Source: Ectobius pallidus (taxonomy: Eukaryota; Arthropoda; Insecta; Blattodea; Ectobiidae). Taken from it: a DNA stretch of 64,000 nucleotides. The notes below the pieces were generated by a model. That model made no database searches. It was not told the DNA's origin and saw only the letters and a list, made by a program, of their open reading frames with translations. The translations under genes and the position numbers were made by a program. Below, piece after piece: positions 44,512-56,544 of the stretch. How positions within the stretch are numbered: the first letter of the stretch is position 1; each line of letters starts with the position of its first letter. The stretch covers positions 19,388,606-19,452,605 of the forward strand of contig CAXKWD010000003.1 of assembly GCA_964059195.1 (NCBI GenBank). The letters run 5' to 3'.

Positions 44512-44805
44512 CCGAGCGAGGTGGCCGAGATGGTAACGTCTCGGACTCGAGAGGTCCCAGGATCAATTTGATATGGGTTTTTCATGGTTTCCCTGGTCGT
44601 TAAGGCAAATGCCGAATTAGATATTTACATAGCATGAATCATCCTCACCATTTCATCTTGCATCATAACCATTTAAATTAATATTAGTTGAAATTTACAA
44701 TAGGCACAATAGTTCCATGGCCTACCCTACTGTACTGACACAGATCCTGAACTCCTGATATAGCCTGGAAGCTAAAAGGAGTATAAACTCAGCTGAAATA
44801 ATAAA
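44512..44805 (+). mobile_element. tRNA-derived SINE, complete with TSD
   Basis: Starts CCGAGCGAGGTGGCCGAGAT with A box TGGCCGAGATGG and CTCGGACTCGAGAGGTCCCAGGATC (Ser/Leu-type tRNA head, degenerate B box). A body with GGTTTCCCTGGTCGTTAAGG and an A-rich AATAATAAAA end follow. Flanked by a 12-bp duplication AAGATTGGACTA (44500-44511, 44806-44817). Confidence 0.88.
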
Positions 44806-45411
44806 AAGATTGGACTATGTGACTGCCGTGACAATGAAACGGAAAATCCTGCTAAAATATCATGGGAAGGTAGCAAGGAACAAAATAGTTTAAATTTAAG
44901 AATCCGGGCCCTAGTTCTCGCTTAAAATTACCTGATGTCCAAGGGTTTTATTCATTTTTTTTTTCAGTGCTCCATTAATTACATGTTAATATTGCGTAAA
45001 CATTCGCTAAAATGCCACAATGTATTGTTATATTTATATAATTTATAGTTCGGATTCTATGAAAATAAATTTCGCTCCTCTTGTGGTATTACCTATGAAC
45101 AAAATATTAGTAATAATTAGGGTTCAGATGTTTATGACCTAAAAAGGTGAAAAATATTACAGCAAATATGCCCTTAAAAATGACTAAATATGACACAAAA
45201 ATCCTCAATATTACCCAATAATATAACGTATTTTCAAAAAATATATATCTCAATTTGAAAAGTTCTTACCTCACATGATAACAATCTGATAATAACCTTT
45301 TAACAATTTTAGATATTTACAGTTTTGCTTGTAATTCACTTCTAGTTTTAAAGAACCGTTACTCTTTGCTCGCTTCAACAGTTCCAAATATTCGTAATAT
45401 TTTGTAGATTT

Positions 45412-45800
45412 TTTTTTTTTTTTATTTACTATAGATGTTTACAACCTGTGTTTTGCCAAAGGCATATCACAGGGTATTTACATATTTACAGATATAAAAG
45501 GGAACCTTTAATGTCTATTCTTGAAGGGTGCGGAAGATATTGCTGATGTAGTTTGTGACTTGAACCGTGTTGATGTGAGTCTTCAGTACCTGGGGTAGAT
45601 TTTGCCTTGTTAGAACTGCTGACCGATCTTGAGAGAACAATGTACACTCTGTCAATAGATGTATAGCTGTTTGTGGCGATTTTTCTGGGCAGTTGCATAA
45701 AGGGGAGGGTACTTTGTTAATTCTATGCAGATATGTAAGGAAACGTCCATGGTTGGTGAGGAATTGTGTGAGTAGACCTTGCGTTACCCTATAAAATATG
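45412..45800 (-). pseudogene. LINE 3' end with C-terminal CCHC-like region
   Basis: Minus strand: TQFLTNHGRFLTYLHRINKV, PSPLCNCPEKSPQTAIHLLT and ECTLFSQDR. The C-x-C...H....C arrangement is the C-terminal zinc-binding block of jockey/R1/LOA-type LINEs. The 3' UTR ends in a poly-A (T run at 45412-45424). Confidence 0.85.
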
Positions 45801-46121
45801 AACAATAATTGTATTCATTTTAAAACTTAAGTTACCTATTAATTTAGTATAAACATTAAACGAATGAAATAAATTTGAAATTTACGTTGATTATGTAGTA
45901 CATACAATGTACAGTTGTGCTCTTTTACCGAATATATAACTGAAATATGACGTTAAATTGCAAATATGGCCAAAATATGACCAATACCACAAAAATGACC
46001 AAAATATTAATTATTATGCAAAATAAAAACGGTCCGATTAGGATAACAAATGTGCAATTCGTGTTAAATTTTTGTTTGCGGCGATAACGGAGGTCAGGAT
46101 AAAATTATGACATGTCATAAA

Positions 46122-46898
46122 TAGGGACCGGATTCTTAGGTTTTTACCTATTTTTTTCCTTACTTCCAAAACAAAAAGCGATCACACACTTTTTCGAATC
46201 ATGCCCATAGGATTCACCCACATTAATTCTGTGGCACCTAAAAATACCTAAATGGGGTATAACAACCTAAATGTACCTAAACGGGATAAAAAACCTAAAA
46301 TATCTAATTTAGGCTACTTTTTTGCCTTTTTTGTTTGTCAGTTGAGAAATTTTTCGGAGAGACAATTTTTGTCGGGTTGAAATTAATAGCAACAGCGTTT
46401 CGTTCAACTCAATGTCGTCTAGGATGACAGTATCAAGAGAGGAAGTGTAAGAGTACCTGCGTATTCCTTTTAAAATATTCGTACGAACAACCATTGTTGA
46501 TGTCATGTGAGGTTGAAAGGACATTTTCTGCCTTCAAATGTATTCTAAGAGATAACAGGAAGAACTTCACAGTTGAGAATCTTGAAAGATATTTAGTGAT
46601 ATACTGTAACCAGGATATGTGAGGCAATCATATTTTCACTGCTTCTTTTGATTGTTTATGCTTTCTTTCTTCAATTCTTTAATATTGTCCTAAAGCAAGT
46701 TTACACAAATTTAAGTCAATTTTGTTAAGTTAAACTTTACAAGTATTATGTATTGAATCCTATGTAGCACATTCAAATTCGTTAAACCAATTATTCTACC
46801 CAAAAACGATATTTGGGACAAAAAAACCTAAAAAAAACTATTTCACCTAATGGAAAACCTAAAACAGTGTTTTTAAAAACCTAAAAATCCGGTCCCTA
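46122..46898 (+). mobile_element. hAT element nested in a hAT terminal repeat
   Basis: TAGGGACCGGATTCTTAGGT and inverse; perfect TSD GTCATAAA (46114-46121, 46899-46906). ACCTAAA words are repeated at both subtermini. About 46496-46621 encodes LMSCEVERTFSAFKCILRDN then RKNFTVENLERYLVIYCNQD-M-stop, the hAT dimerisation signature. Confidence 0.9.
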
Positions 46899-46929
46899 GT
46901 CATAAACATCCGAACCCTAGTAATAATAA

Positions 46930-47400
46930 TTTATTACAGCAAGTATTTTCATTGAGATGAGTAACGTAGATACAATGGTGCACATTCCACGCAGAGTTGA
47001 GTGGAATGTAGTTTAGTGTTGAATCAATTTTCTGCTACTCTCTCCCCTTCCCTTATTGCAAAAATAATCACTAACTCATGCGTTAAGTTGAAAGGGTTAA
47101 CGGGAACTAAATTATAATATTAATTGACGTTGGCCTGGGGTATAACCTGGTAATTGAAAGAGTAACAGATTGCACCCACAATTTGTAGTGGCTATTTCCT
47201 CCCTAGGTGGTATGGATCATCTATAAACTGCGCGGGAAACACTTGCCGTTTTTCCTGTCGACACTAATTTAAGTGCAAATTGAACGTTAATTGTTTATAT
47301 CTGCTTTGATTCATTACACTTAACTTGTTTTTCTTTAAGTGCAATTAAATTTTGCTACATCCCTTGTGGAACTAGGCCTACCAACCGTCATCTACTACAG
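46930..47400. other. mostly unrecognised
   Basis: Only a fragment at about 47365-47400 resembling the start of the repeat at 28135 was noted. Confidence 0.4.
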
Positions 47401-47409
47401 ACATTTTTT

Positions 47410-48013
47410 GAAGTGAAACTTCTTTAGGCGCGCTAGGAGTAAATCGAGAGCTAACCCAAAGTTGCGTTATGAAGAAAATCGTCACGAAAGTAGCGGAGCT
47501 GTGACGCACTGCACAGAAAACAATCAACTCAAATTTTTAAAAAATCAAAAAATCCAAAATTAAAAAATCCAAAATTTAAAAAATCTAATAATCCAAAATT
47601 AAAAAATGCTATGAATAAAAAAAAATCAAAATCCAAAGTTTAAAAATTCAAAATTAAAATATTCAAAATTCCAAAATTAAAAAATTCAATGATCCTATAT
47701 TTAAAAAATCGAAAATTACTAAAAATTAAAAATCAAAGATCCAAAATTTAAAAATCCAAAATTAAAAAATTCACAATTCCAAAATTAAAAAATTAAATCG
47801 TCCAAATTTTAAAAATTCAATGGTCCAAATTTTAAAAATTCAATAATCCAGAATTTAAAAAATTAAAAATCCAATATTTAAAATTCCAAAAACCCAAAAT
47901 TAAAAACGTCCAACAATCCAAAATTGAAAATTACAATAATCCAATAATGAAAAAATTAAAAAATTTAAAAAATCCAAGTTTCATTTCTGTCGCGTGGCGT
48001 TCCACGTACCCGA
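47410..48013 (+). mobile_element. HINE-like non-autonomous element, copy 3
   Basis: GAAGTGAAACTTC start and AAGTTTCATTTCTG near the end, then the GCGTGG-CGTT-CCACG hairpin and a T run. The LINE-tail fragment of copies 1 and 2 is absent; the A-rich array is present. Confidence 0.6.
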
Positions 48014-48227
48014 TTTTTTTTTTTAATTTGTTGACCCCGCCTTCCATCCCCGGATTACCTGAGCCATAGGCTATATCTCCAGTCCAACAACCGATTTCGC
48101 TTTTGTTTTAAGTTCGTCGCGTTACGTTCTCTTGATTACAGAACATAGGGAAAATGTTTGATCAAATTACTTTGGCATTTTATTCAGTTAATTTTACTCT
48201 TGTTCATTTGTCTGTTGTCCCCAATCT

Positions 48228-48295
48228 GGTATTCACCTGGTATAGTGAGGGGAAACCCCGCGAAAACCTCATTCAGATCGGTTGCTGCGAGGTTA
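48228..48295. repeat. dispersed ~70-bp repeat, copy 2
   Basis: GGTATTCACCTGGTATAGTG and CATTCAGATCGGTTGCTG match 7541-7610. Confidence 0.6.
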
Positions 48296-48299
48296 TACT

Positions 48300-48900
48300 A
48301 CTCTGAAAAAGTATTTTTACTACAGAAAAAGCCATTAGTCTCATCTCTACTCATGATAAATGAAGGGATAGGAAGAGCTAGAAGGCAAATAGGGAGTTAG
48401 AGGGAGGGAGGGAGAGAGAGATAGAGAGAATGTAGAAGTGAGTTAGAACATATTAACCATTACGTTTTTGCTACTGTTGAATCGATTCTTATTTCGATTT
48501 TAAAAAAATTCTATCTTTTGCTCCATCAAGGCGTTGACGTCTGCTGTAGCTCTAAGCGCAGCCACCCCGTAAAATCACTTTATCTCTTGTTACATAATCC
48601 GTCCATTTCATACCCCCTTCCACTATTCAATGCTTTCAAAATAAAAAAAAAGAACAGAAAGAAAAATATTACCGGAGCTTTTTGGACATTGATGGAACGA
48701 AGTGACCATTTTCATCCACTCGCCTGCATGTGCTGAAAGGAATGGACTCTAAATAGAGGAAGCCAATATTCCTGCCAGACATTCAAACACCATAATGTTC
48801 ATCGCTTTGCTTAATACTCGTGTTTCAAATTTTCCTATGTAGGAGTTTCTTTATACTAAGCATGCAGAAGATGGCTATATTAGGCATCTTGAATTAAAAA
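48300..48900. other. no recognisable feature
   Basis: GAGA-rich tract near 48399-48430; no gene recognised. Confidence 0.4.
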
Positions 48901-48913
48901 TATAATTTATATA

Positions 48914-49617
48914 CAGTGAGTCCCACGCAAGAGTTGGCCAATGCCGCGGGTTTCTGCGTCGCGGCTGGCACAGCTCCAACTCCCGAGCGAAATATCTACG
49001 CAAATAATGCCGCGGTCGGTGTAATGATTCAGGTTCTCACATTTACAGTTAAAATTACAATGAAAATAACCACGTACCTCATCACAAGAGATGTTGGAAA
49101 TGTTCTTCTCTTGCATCCACACAATACTGGCACCTTTTTAGAAAATTTTCTTTCACGCGCATAAGTTCAGCTTCCGAGACAGAGTTACTTTCTCTTGTGA
49201 TAGGCCTATGTGATATTGTCTTTAAGTTCTTCTAACAGTATGTAAATATTATTTATGGGGAAACTTCAGAAATAACGTGTATAGGTCAATTTCCCATACA
49301 TAAGAAGAACTTAAAGACAATATCACAAAATAAATTAACCCAATCTCGGAAGTTTAACTTATGCGCGTGAAAGAAAATTTCCGAAAAAGGTGCCAGTATT
49401 GTGTGGATGCAAGAAGAGAGCATTTCCAACATCTCTTGTGATGAGGTACGTGTTTATTTTCATTGTAATTTTAACTGTAAATATGAGAACCTGAATCATT
49501 ACACCGATCGCGGCTTTATTAGCGTGGATATTTCACCCGATCGCTTGGGAGTTGGAGCTGTGCCAGCCGCGACGCAGAAACCCGCGTCATTGGCCAACTC
49601 TTGCGTGGAACTCACTG
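48914..49617. mobile_element. foldback (palindromic) element with TA flanks
   Basis: CAGTGAGTCCCACGCAAGAG at the left and its near-inverse CTTGCGTGGAACTCACTG at the right; the whole ~700 bp folds into two ~330-bp arms around 49250-49290. TA lies on both sides (48912-48913, 49618-49619). Open frames on the two arms are mirror images and are not taken as genes. Confidence 0.88.
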
Positions 49618-49639
49618 TACTTGATCCAAGTTGTGTACG

Positions 49640-50340
49640 GAACAGAAGTAAACAACAGACTTGCCTTGACTAACTGTGTACTGTCATTTCATTGGTCAAT
49701 CGTAGCAGCGCATACTTTATGATAGTGCGACAAGCTCAGTTAGATGTTTACTTCCATTCCGTGCACATCGTACCATTATTTTTATCTTAACTTATATAAT
49801 TGTGAAAACATAAGTTCTGTTGAGTGATTTGTTTGCTTTCGTATTTATATCATAGCCTTACATGTTTTACAACATAATATATCTAGCAAACATGATTTCA
49901 TTTGTTTATCTCGTTGCCTTGGCAAGTTTGTTGATTCTGAAAAAAGTGACATACGTTACTAAATACAAGACATATTTTATAACATAATTAATTCGTTGTA
50001 CTTTTCATTTACATAATGGGTGATGAAGTACACCACATATTGTAAGTGAAAGTAATAGGCATAGCCTCTAAATTTATAATAAGTTATAGAAGAAAATTGC
50101 GAACAAGTAGCTTCAGAACTTACGTCACTAATAAAGAAACATGCGAGAAAACTTTGTCCAGCGGCGAGAAGATACAGATTGTAAATATATACAAAACATT
50201 AAGAAGAAAACCCTGAAGTATCTGTGCAAGATGTAGGAATGAAAGTGACGTCATCTGTGGGATGGTTTCAAGTCCCGTTTTCAAAATCCTAGAAGAATAC
50301 AGATCTATAGGAGATGTCAAGCCATCGGTAAAAATTAAAC
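49640..50340. other. no recognisable feature
   Basis: No gene or bounded repeat was identified. Confidence 0.4.
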
Positions 50341-50344
50341 CAAA

Positions 50345-50470
50345 ATCAAAGACAAAAAAATCACTTGGCAGAATTGGGAATCGAACCCGGGACCCTTGGG
50401 ACTTAACACAAAAAAGAAAGTTCAATTGACTTTACTGTATGAAATCGTCGACTAAACAGTCTCAAAAACG
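50345..50470 (-). mobile_element. tRNA-like SINE head, minus strand
   Basis: The minus strand carries AAGGGTCCCGGGTTCGATTC with a perfect Pol III B box (GGTTCGATTCC) preceded by GTGTTAAGTCCC. The A box is weak. Probably a SINE fragment. Confidence 0.45.
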
Positions 50471-50626
50471 AACTCTTGTGAACTGTGTTTTTTACTTTCT
50501 CATTCGGTTGTTTACATTTTATCCGTACATGTCTTGGATCAAATATAGGGGTGTATGTAATCTGCGCCACGGTTCACACCGAATTTGAAATGAAATAAAA
50601 TTGAGATATGTAAACTGCGGCACACA

Positions 50627-51172
50627 CATAGGCGTAATCAGGACGACCATATGGGGGGAGTTACAACATCCAGGGAGAGGGGGGTCCGGGGGTCCTCCCC
50701 CGGAAAATTTTAAAAACTAAGATGCAAAATAACGAGTTTTAAGCTTCCGGGGGTCCTCCCCCAAAAAATTTTAAAAATAAAGACACAAAATAACGAGTTT
50801 TAAGCTTCCGGGGGTCAACCCCCGGAAAATTTTAAAAATTAAGACGCAAAATAACGAGTTTTAAGCTTCCGGGGTCCTCCTCCGGAGAATATAAAAAATC
50901 AAGACACAAAATAACGAGTTTTAAGCTTCCGGGGATTCCCCCGGAAAATTTTAAAAATTAAGACGCAAAATAACGAGTTTTAAGCTTCCGGGGTCCTCCC
51001 CCGGAAAATTTTAAAAATCAAGACGCAAAATAACGAGTTTTAAGCTTCCCACGCTTTATACTCGTATTAAGTAATTTATGGGCAGACTTTAAAAAATTAT
51101 ACAATTTTCCTTTTTTTAATCAATGGGGGGGGGGGTTCAAACCCCCAAACCCCCCCCCTCGGTACGCCTATG
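50627..51172 (-). mobile_element. hAT-type MITE with six minisatellite units
   Basis: CATAGGCGTAATCAGG and GGTACGCCTATG; perfect TSD GGCACACA (50619-50626, 51173-51180). Six ACGAGTTTTAAGCTTCC units of about 60 bp. Inverted relative to 10453-10886. Confidence 0.92.
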
Positions 51173-51199
51173 GGCACACAGATATGTAAACTGCCCCAC

Positions 51200-51990
51200 G
51201 GAGATATGTAGGTTGCAGCAGTAGTTATAGGCAAACAAAAGTTAGGCCTATTATGTGAATGTTCTTTTCTATTCAGTAACAATTTTTTGCACATGATGTG
51301 ATGGGAGAGAACAATATATAAACAATGAAATATCCCGTTTTAATTTTATTAAGAAGGCGTCATATGAGAACAAAGTGCTCATGCAAAAGAAATTAGAGTA
51401 TTGTTTTTAACATTTTTTTTTTTAAATGACAAAGCTACCACACCTATGCAATTTCATAGCCGGTCCTAAGTCTGGAGAAGTGGGAAGGAAAATGTTAGTG
51501 CGTTAGTATGACGGTGACGCCATTTAAATGTCGATGGCGCAGATTACATCGTGTAGGTTGGGGGAAAAGGTAGAAGTGGCGCAGATTACCTTTTTCCCAA
51601 ATATAGCATTAAGATTGGCCTGGGTGGCGCAATAGTATCGCGCTGGCTTTCTGTGTTCAAAACGAAAGTAGTCTGTACTAGATTTCTTATATTTTATTTT
51701 GGATGTCGAATGCGGGGCATAAACTTATGATAGGGAGAAGAGTAAGCTATAGCAAATCAAGGCAATATTGTCTGTTATTGACTGATCAAACTTTGAACAC
51801 AAGCAATAAATCTTAGGAGTTTTCACATAATAGTCTACAATCACGCATAGCTCTGTCAATTTTCTGCACCCATCTCATTCTTCATATTCTGCCCATGAAT
51901 AACTCTATTCTTATACATTCTTACAAGGCCATGCTCCAACGGACACAAGGTCTCCCCAGTTTCATAAAATAATGTTCTTCAAACTTATAT
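51200..51990. other. mostly unrecognised; SINE-like head near 51617
   Basis: GGCCTGGGTGGCGCAATAGT followed by ATCGCGCTGGC at 51617-51650 resembles a tRNA-derived A-box region; the remainder of the element is not evident. Confidence 0.35.
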
Positions 51991-51993
51991 ATA

Positions 51994-52862
51994 TCTCTAT
52001 ATAATATATAAGAGGCTTTGTCCTGACTGACTGACTGAATGAATGACTGACTGACTGATTGACTGACTTAGTGACAGAGAATCAACGCAGAACCTAAACT
52101 ATAATAAGTAGGGATTTGGAATTTGGACAGTACCTTCGTTTAATAATGTAAGTGCTCACTGAGAAAGGATTTTGAAAAATTTTGATTTTAAATGCCAGAA
52201 ATTAAATGTTTTTGGGAATACTTAATCACTTTTTACACAGAATTATCAAAACCAAATCACAGTTCACATGACAACATATTGTTGCGAGTGGTCTCAGATG
52301 GGTTTGGAAATAAATGAAATGAGAGAAACTATCAATATAATTCATGTTATAAATAAATATTAAAGAATGAAATCCACGAAAATAATGCAGTCACATAAAC
52401 TTTCTCTACCCTGGACATAGAGAAAACAATACGAGGTATGGTAATATGTACATTATATTATTATATCGCAGGTTTTAGGTGAGAGAAGTATGAAAGTGAT
52501 ATTGCATTTCTGTTTAATTTCATCCCCAAAACGGTTTTATGGTAACATGAGATTGAGAAATAAATTATTCCGCAAAGACAATAACATTTTGTTACCCGAA
52601 TTTCTGTTTTTTCTTATTTGAACCCCTACAAGGCTTGCTGTGTACAAGCGATGAGATGCAAAATTCTACATCCTCTATGAGACGAAAAAAGCTATAACTA
52701 GCGTTTTCTGAGGGAATAGTTTGAGTGTGATAAGTCGCTCTTCCTATTTCAAATTTTAAATACCTATATAAGGACCAATAATTTTAAAATCGAAAATCCT
52801 TCATTAGATAATTTCCAATTTCAAAATAAAAAAACACGGGCGACGCCGGGCCTTTTAACCTA
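51994..52862 (+). mobile_element. Helitron family A, first of a head-to-tail pair
   Basis: TCTCTATATAATATATAAGA start; end hairpin around GGGCGACGCCGGG, CCTTTTAAC, CTA at 52862. The next copy's 5' end follows at once. Confidence 0.82.
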
Positions 52863-53145
52863 TCATATAATATATAAGAGGCTTTGTCCTGACTGACTGA
52901 CTGACGGAGAATCAACGTAGACCCTAAACTATAATAGGCAGAGACTTAGAATTTTGACAGTACCTTCGTTTTATAATGTAAGTGCTCACTAAGAAATGAT
53001 TTTGAAAGAAAATTATTTTTAATGCCAAAAATCAATGTTTTTTTACACATAATTATCAAATCCAAATCACAGTTCACATGACAACAGTGTATTGTTGACA
53101 GTAGTCATAGGTTGGTTCTGAAATAAATGATATGGGACTTTGACA
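52863..53145 (+). mobile_element. Helitron family A, second of the pair, 3'-truncated
   Basis: TCATATAATATATAAGAGGC start immediately after the preceding copy; homology is lost after about 53145. Confidence 0.8.
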
Positions 53146-53149
53146 AATC

Positions 53150-54570
53150 TGTGGCTTGGTTCTAAAAGGGTCAATGTCAATTTCTTGTAATAATGAGATA
53201 ATTATGCATTATTGGGCTCGGCTAGTCATTATCTTTCGTTTACTAAAAGTGCCCATGTCTGTTGCTATTAATAGACATGATACAGAAACCTTAGAGGCCA
53301 ATGTCGGAAGTTCTCGTATTATTTTGTTATTCTTGTTGTTATTATTATTTTGTTTATTAATATTAATTTTATTACTATTTAATATTTCTATCGTTATGAT
53401 GGTATTTAAAGCGAAGAAAATTTTATGGAATCAAAACAATATTATTCAAGGACCTTAGCGTATTCTTATCTTTCATAGATAGGATGAAACGGAAGATACG
53501 AAGACATAACATCAACATCAACTTACATGAACGATTGACATAGGCTATTCTGTATTCCATCAATTGCTGAGTTGATAAACAAAACAAAGCATCGGTAGAA
53601 TAACGCCATAACTCCCGTGTTAGATTAAATCTAACACTTTGCACCACGTTGAATTAATACTGCTATTGACAGACGTAGGCCTATGATATACCGGTACTTT
53701 TACATTTGAGTTATCCACAATTGTTAGAATTTTTTCTAACAACGCAAGTGATCTCGGGTTAAAAACTCAATGACTTTTCCACCCGCACAATACTTTTGAC
53801 CCTCATTCTAACTTCAAATATGTACCCCTATGTTGACTACACGTGTAAAATTTCACTCGTCTAACCCTTCACATGACAGAAGTAATTATTTCTTTTGAAA
53901 CATTTGCCATCATACATTTGCAATTCGCGAGTAGAATTTTAAAGAATACAGTGAACGCCGCTTAATGTAATCGTGGATAATGTTATCAATCGGGTAATCT
54001 TATAACTTTTATGAAGTCCTGTAAGGATTAATACTGATACATTGAAAAAATGCTGTTTATTGTGATCAAAGATTCTGTTTATGTTATCACATTTTCCTTT
54101 TTGCTGTTTTATTTCCAAGTACTGTACGTCATTCAAAATATGATTTTTAAGAGTTTTCGTTTCTAATTCAAGTGTATTTTGTTGTACTGGAGGTAGCAGT
54201 TGTGTTCCCAGTTCACAGGATGACCATATCGAGGGGATGGCATTACCTAACTTCCTCTTTTAGGCAATAAAACATGTTTCACCCCTCAGTTAAGCTGCAG
54301 GTTTTGATTTATGAACATAACAGTATTGACATACAGTGATGGCTAGTGTAAAATGTAATGACTTGAACAGACAGGCGTTAGATGTTATGCTACGCGGTGT
54401 TCACCACAGATCAGTATAGACTTCCACAAACACTCGTAAATAATAACTGAGTATGAAGAATTGGATAATGGATTCCTAAAGGAATGTAAAAACGATTTAA
54501 AACTTATAAAATTGAAAGAGTGTCCACCTTAAAACCCTTGTCGTAGCACTTATCTGGGGCCATTTATATA
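53150..54570. other. mostly unrecognised; pogo/Tigger-like end at 53948
   Basis: TA-CAGTGAACGCCGCTTAATG at 53946 resembles a Tigger-type terminus. The 57 bp before it (GAAACATTTGCC to AATTTTAAAG) recurs at about 55798-55850. No gene. Confidence 0.4.
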
Positions 54571-54571
54571 A

Positions 54572-54951
54572 TCTATATATATATAAAAATGAATGTATGT
54601 GTGTGTGTGTCCTTTATGCATTACTACACCATTCATCCGATCGCCATGAAACTTTGGGATGTTGTTGAGTGCATTCCCGGGAAGGTTTCTGGCCTATTAC
54701 ATTTTTAATTTTTCCTTTCGTTCGTGAGTTATGAGTGAAAAACGGGCAAAAAACGTCTATTTTTTGCGTTTTCGAAGCATCAGTAATACCATTCAATGTC
54801 AAATCAATTACAGTAGGCTTTGGCTATTTTTGTCATTCCTTGGACATAAAACTATCGCGATCGCTTGAATGTTGTAGCTCACGCTGGTCGATTCATTTGT
54901 TTATATTGTCAAGGCACGCAGACATGAAATTTTCAACCTACACCGAAGAGG

Positions 54952-54999
<48 letters not shown>

Positions 55000-55560
55000 A
55001 AAGGGATAATCAATATAGGCCTCGATATGGTCAAACGTTGTTCGATTTGGACGAAACTCACTATACAGGGGTTTTCTGGACCAAGGACCTCGAATCTGAG
55101 GTCGCTTTTACCAGTCGACGCTATCTAATCATGGTATGTAATTCACGTGATTTAGGTGTTAATAAATATAATGATTTAACTTTTATGCTCTTAATTTTTA
55201 ATTTTTGAAATAATTATCGCGGGCAATCGCTTGATTTTGTAAGTCCATCCTTGACGATTCATTTGTTTAGAATATCAAGGCGCGCAGACGTATGAAATTT
55301 TCAACCTACACGGAAGAGGGATATTCAATATAGGCCTAAATATGGTCAAACATTGTTCGACTTGGACGAAACTCACTATGCAGGGGTTTTCTGGGCCAGG
55401 GAACTCTAATCTGAGGTCGCTTTTACCAGTCGATGCTATCTGATCGTGGTATGTAGTCCACGCGATTTAGGTGTTAATAAATATAATGATTTAACTATTA
55501 TGCTCTTAATTTTTAATTTTTTAAATAATTATCGCGTGCGAAGCCGCGGGCACACGCTAG
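54572..55560 (+). mobile_element. Helitron family B with internal duplication
   Basis: Starts TCTATATATATATAAAAATG after A; ends hairpin around GCGTGCGAAGCCGCG, GGCACACG, CTAG before T. The 3' ~335 bp is duplicated in tandem (about 54862-55225 and 55226-55560); the first copy holds an ATT microsatellite (54953-54999). Confidence 0.85.
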
Positions 55561-55561
55561 T

Positions 55562-56540
55562 ATAAAATAAAAATCATACAGAAGGCACAAGCACACATTA
55601 AAAACAATGTTGTCATAATATTAAAATCTTCTTCTTGGTCCCAGATGCGTCCATTATTTGAATATGCATTTCGATGCAAGTTGCATCATCTTCAGTTCAG
55701 ATTTGGAGATACAACAGTCACTCTGTCAAATGATATACTGTCAAATGATATAGATCAGTACGCCGCTTATTGTGATCACTTTGTGCACTCTTTCTTTTGA
55801 AACATTTGCCGTCATGCATTTCCAGTTCGCGAGTACAATTTTAAAGTATACTTGTATGAACAATAAATTTGCTTCAGCAACATTCCCAGTTATGATCTCT
55901 TATCAGGATTTACGTTTCCAGTATCTTAAACCAATGTATTGGAAACAGAACGAACAAAGAGCAGAGAAAAATGGAAGCGGTTACGACCCATATCCTCGAG
56001 ATAAACAGTAAGAAGCAATGGAATATATATACGTCAGTGCTAATATTTCTAGTAGTAAATACTGTTTTAGGTTACCAAAAAAATATATTTTAAACGTTCG
56101 ATACTTGGAATATAGCCAGATACAAAAAGCACTATCTACCATTGAGACCCAAGATATGTCACTTGCAAAAGCTCTCTCTCTCTCTCTGTTCACTGAGTAC
56201 ATATAACAAAAGAAAAAGTACAAAATGCTAGAGAAATACGACATTTTCTCCGTTTCCCTCTTCCTATCATGTCGCTTTCAGATTATTTCTTTCTGTAATC
56301 TACTTTCTTTGTCGAAACACCTGTTAAAAATGAAGTCTTTATGGTTGGCATCTGTGAGTTCTATTTTTTTTTTTTTTAGTGGTCAACGTTATCACTACGT
56401 CACGATATGCTATGATGAAAGTAAATCGGCATTTTTGCAGAAACTTCTACTTCTTACAAAATTCCTCCAAAATGAAATTCTGCACCCTGTGTGTGTATAT
56501 TATAAGGGTTGCAATAGTATAACTGCCCAGGTTAGAGTGC
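55562..56540. other. mostly unrecognised
   Basis: A pogo/Tigger-like CGCCGCTTATTGTGATC near 55760 and the 57-bp repeat after it; otherwise no domain or repeat was recognised. Confidence 0.4.
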
Positions 56541-56544
56541 ATTG

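Larger units (their letters stand above)
45118..46919. mobile_element. hAT-type element, host of two nested insertions
   Basis: TAGGGTTCAGATGTTTATGAC and the inverse of TAGGGTTCGGATGTTTATGAC; TSD GTAATAAT (45110-45117, 46920-46927). The inner hAT 46122-46898 landed in its right terminal repeat, and a minus-strand LINE fragment sits at about 45410-45800. AAATATGAC words repeat in the remaining interior. Confidence 0.88.

Noticed and set aside
42953..44914. hAT left end TAGGACCAGGATTTTTAGG paired with right end AATCCGGGCCCTA
   Set aside because: The flanking 8-mers (ATAATGAT and GTTCTCGC) differ and the termini belong to different subtypes, so a single element is not supported.
48907..49673. 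Paired Cys-containing open frames on opposite strands
   Set aside because: They are mirror images produced by the palindrome, with no recognised domain.
54735..55208. 157-codon open frame with a poly-Tyr run
   Set aside because: It lies inside a non-autonomous Helitron and the Tyr run is an ATT microsatellite.
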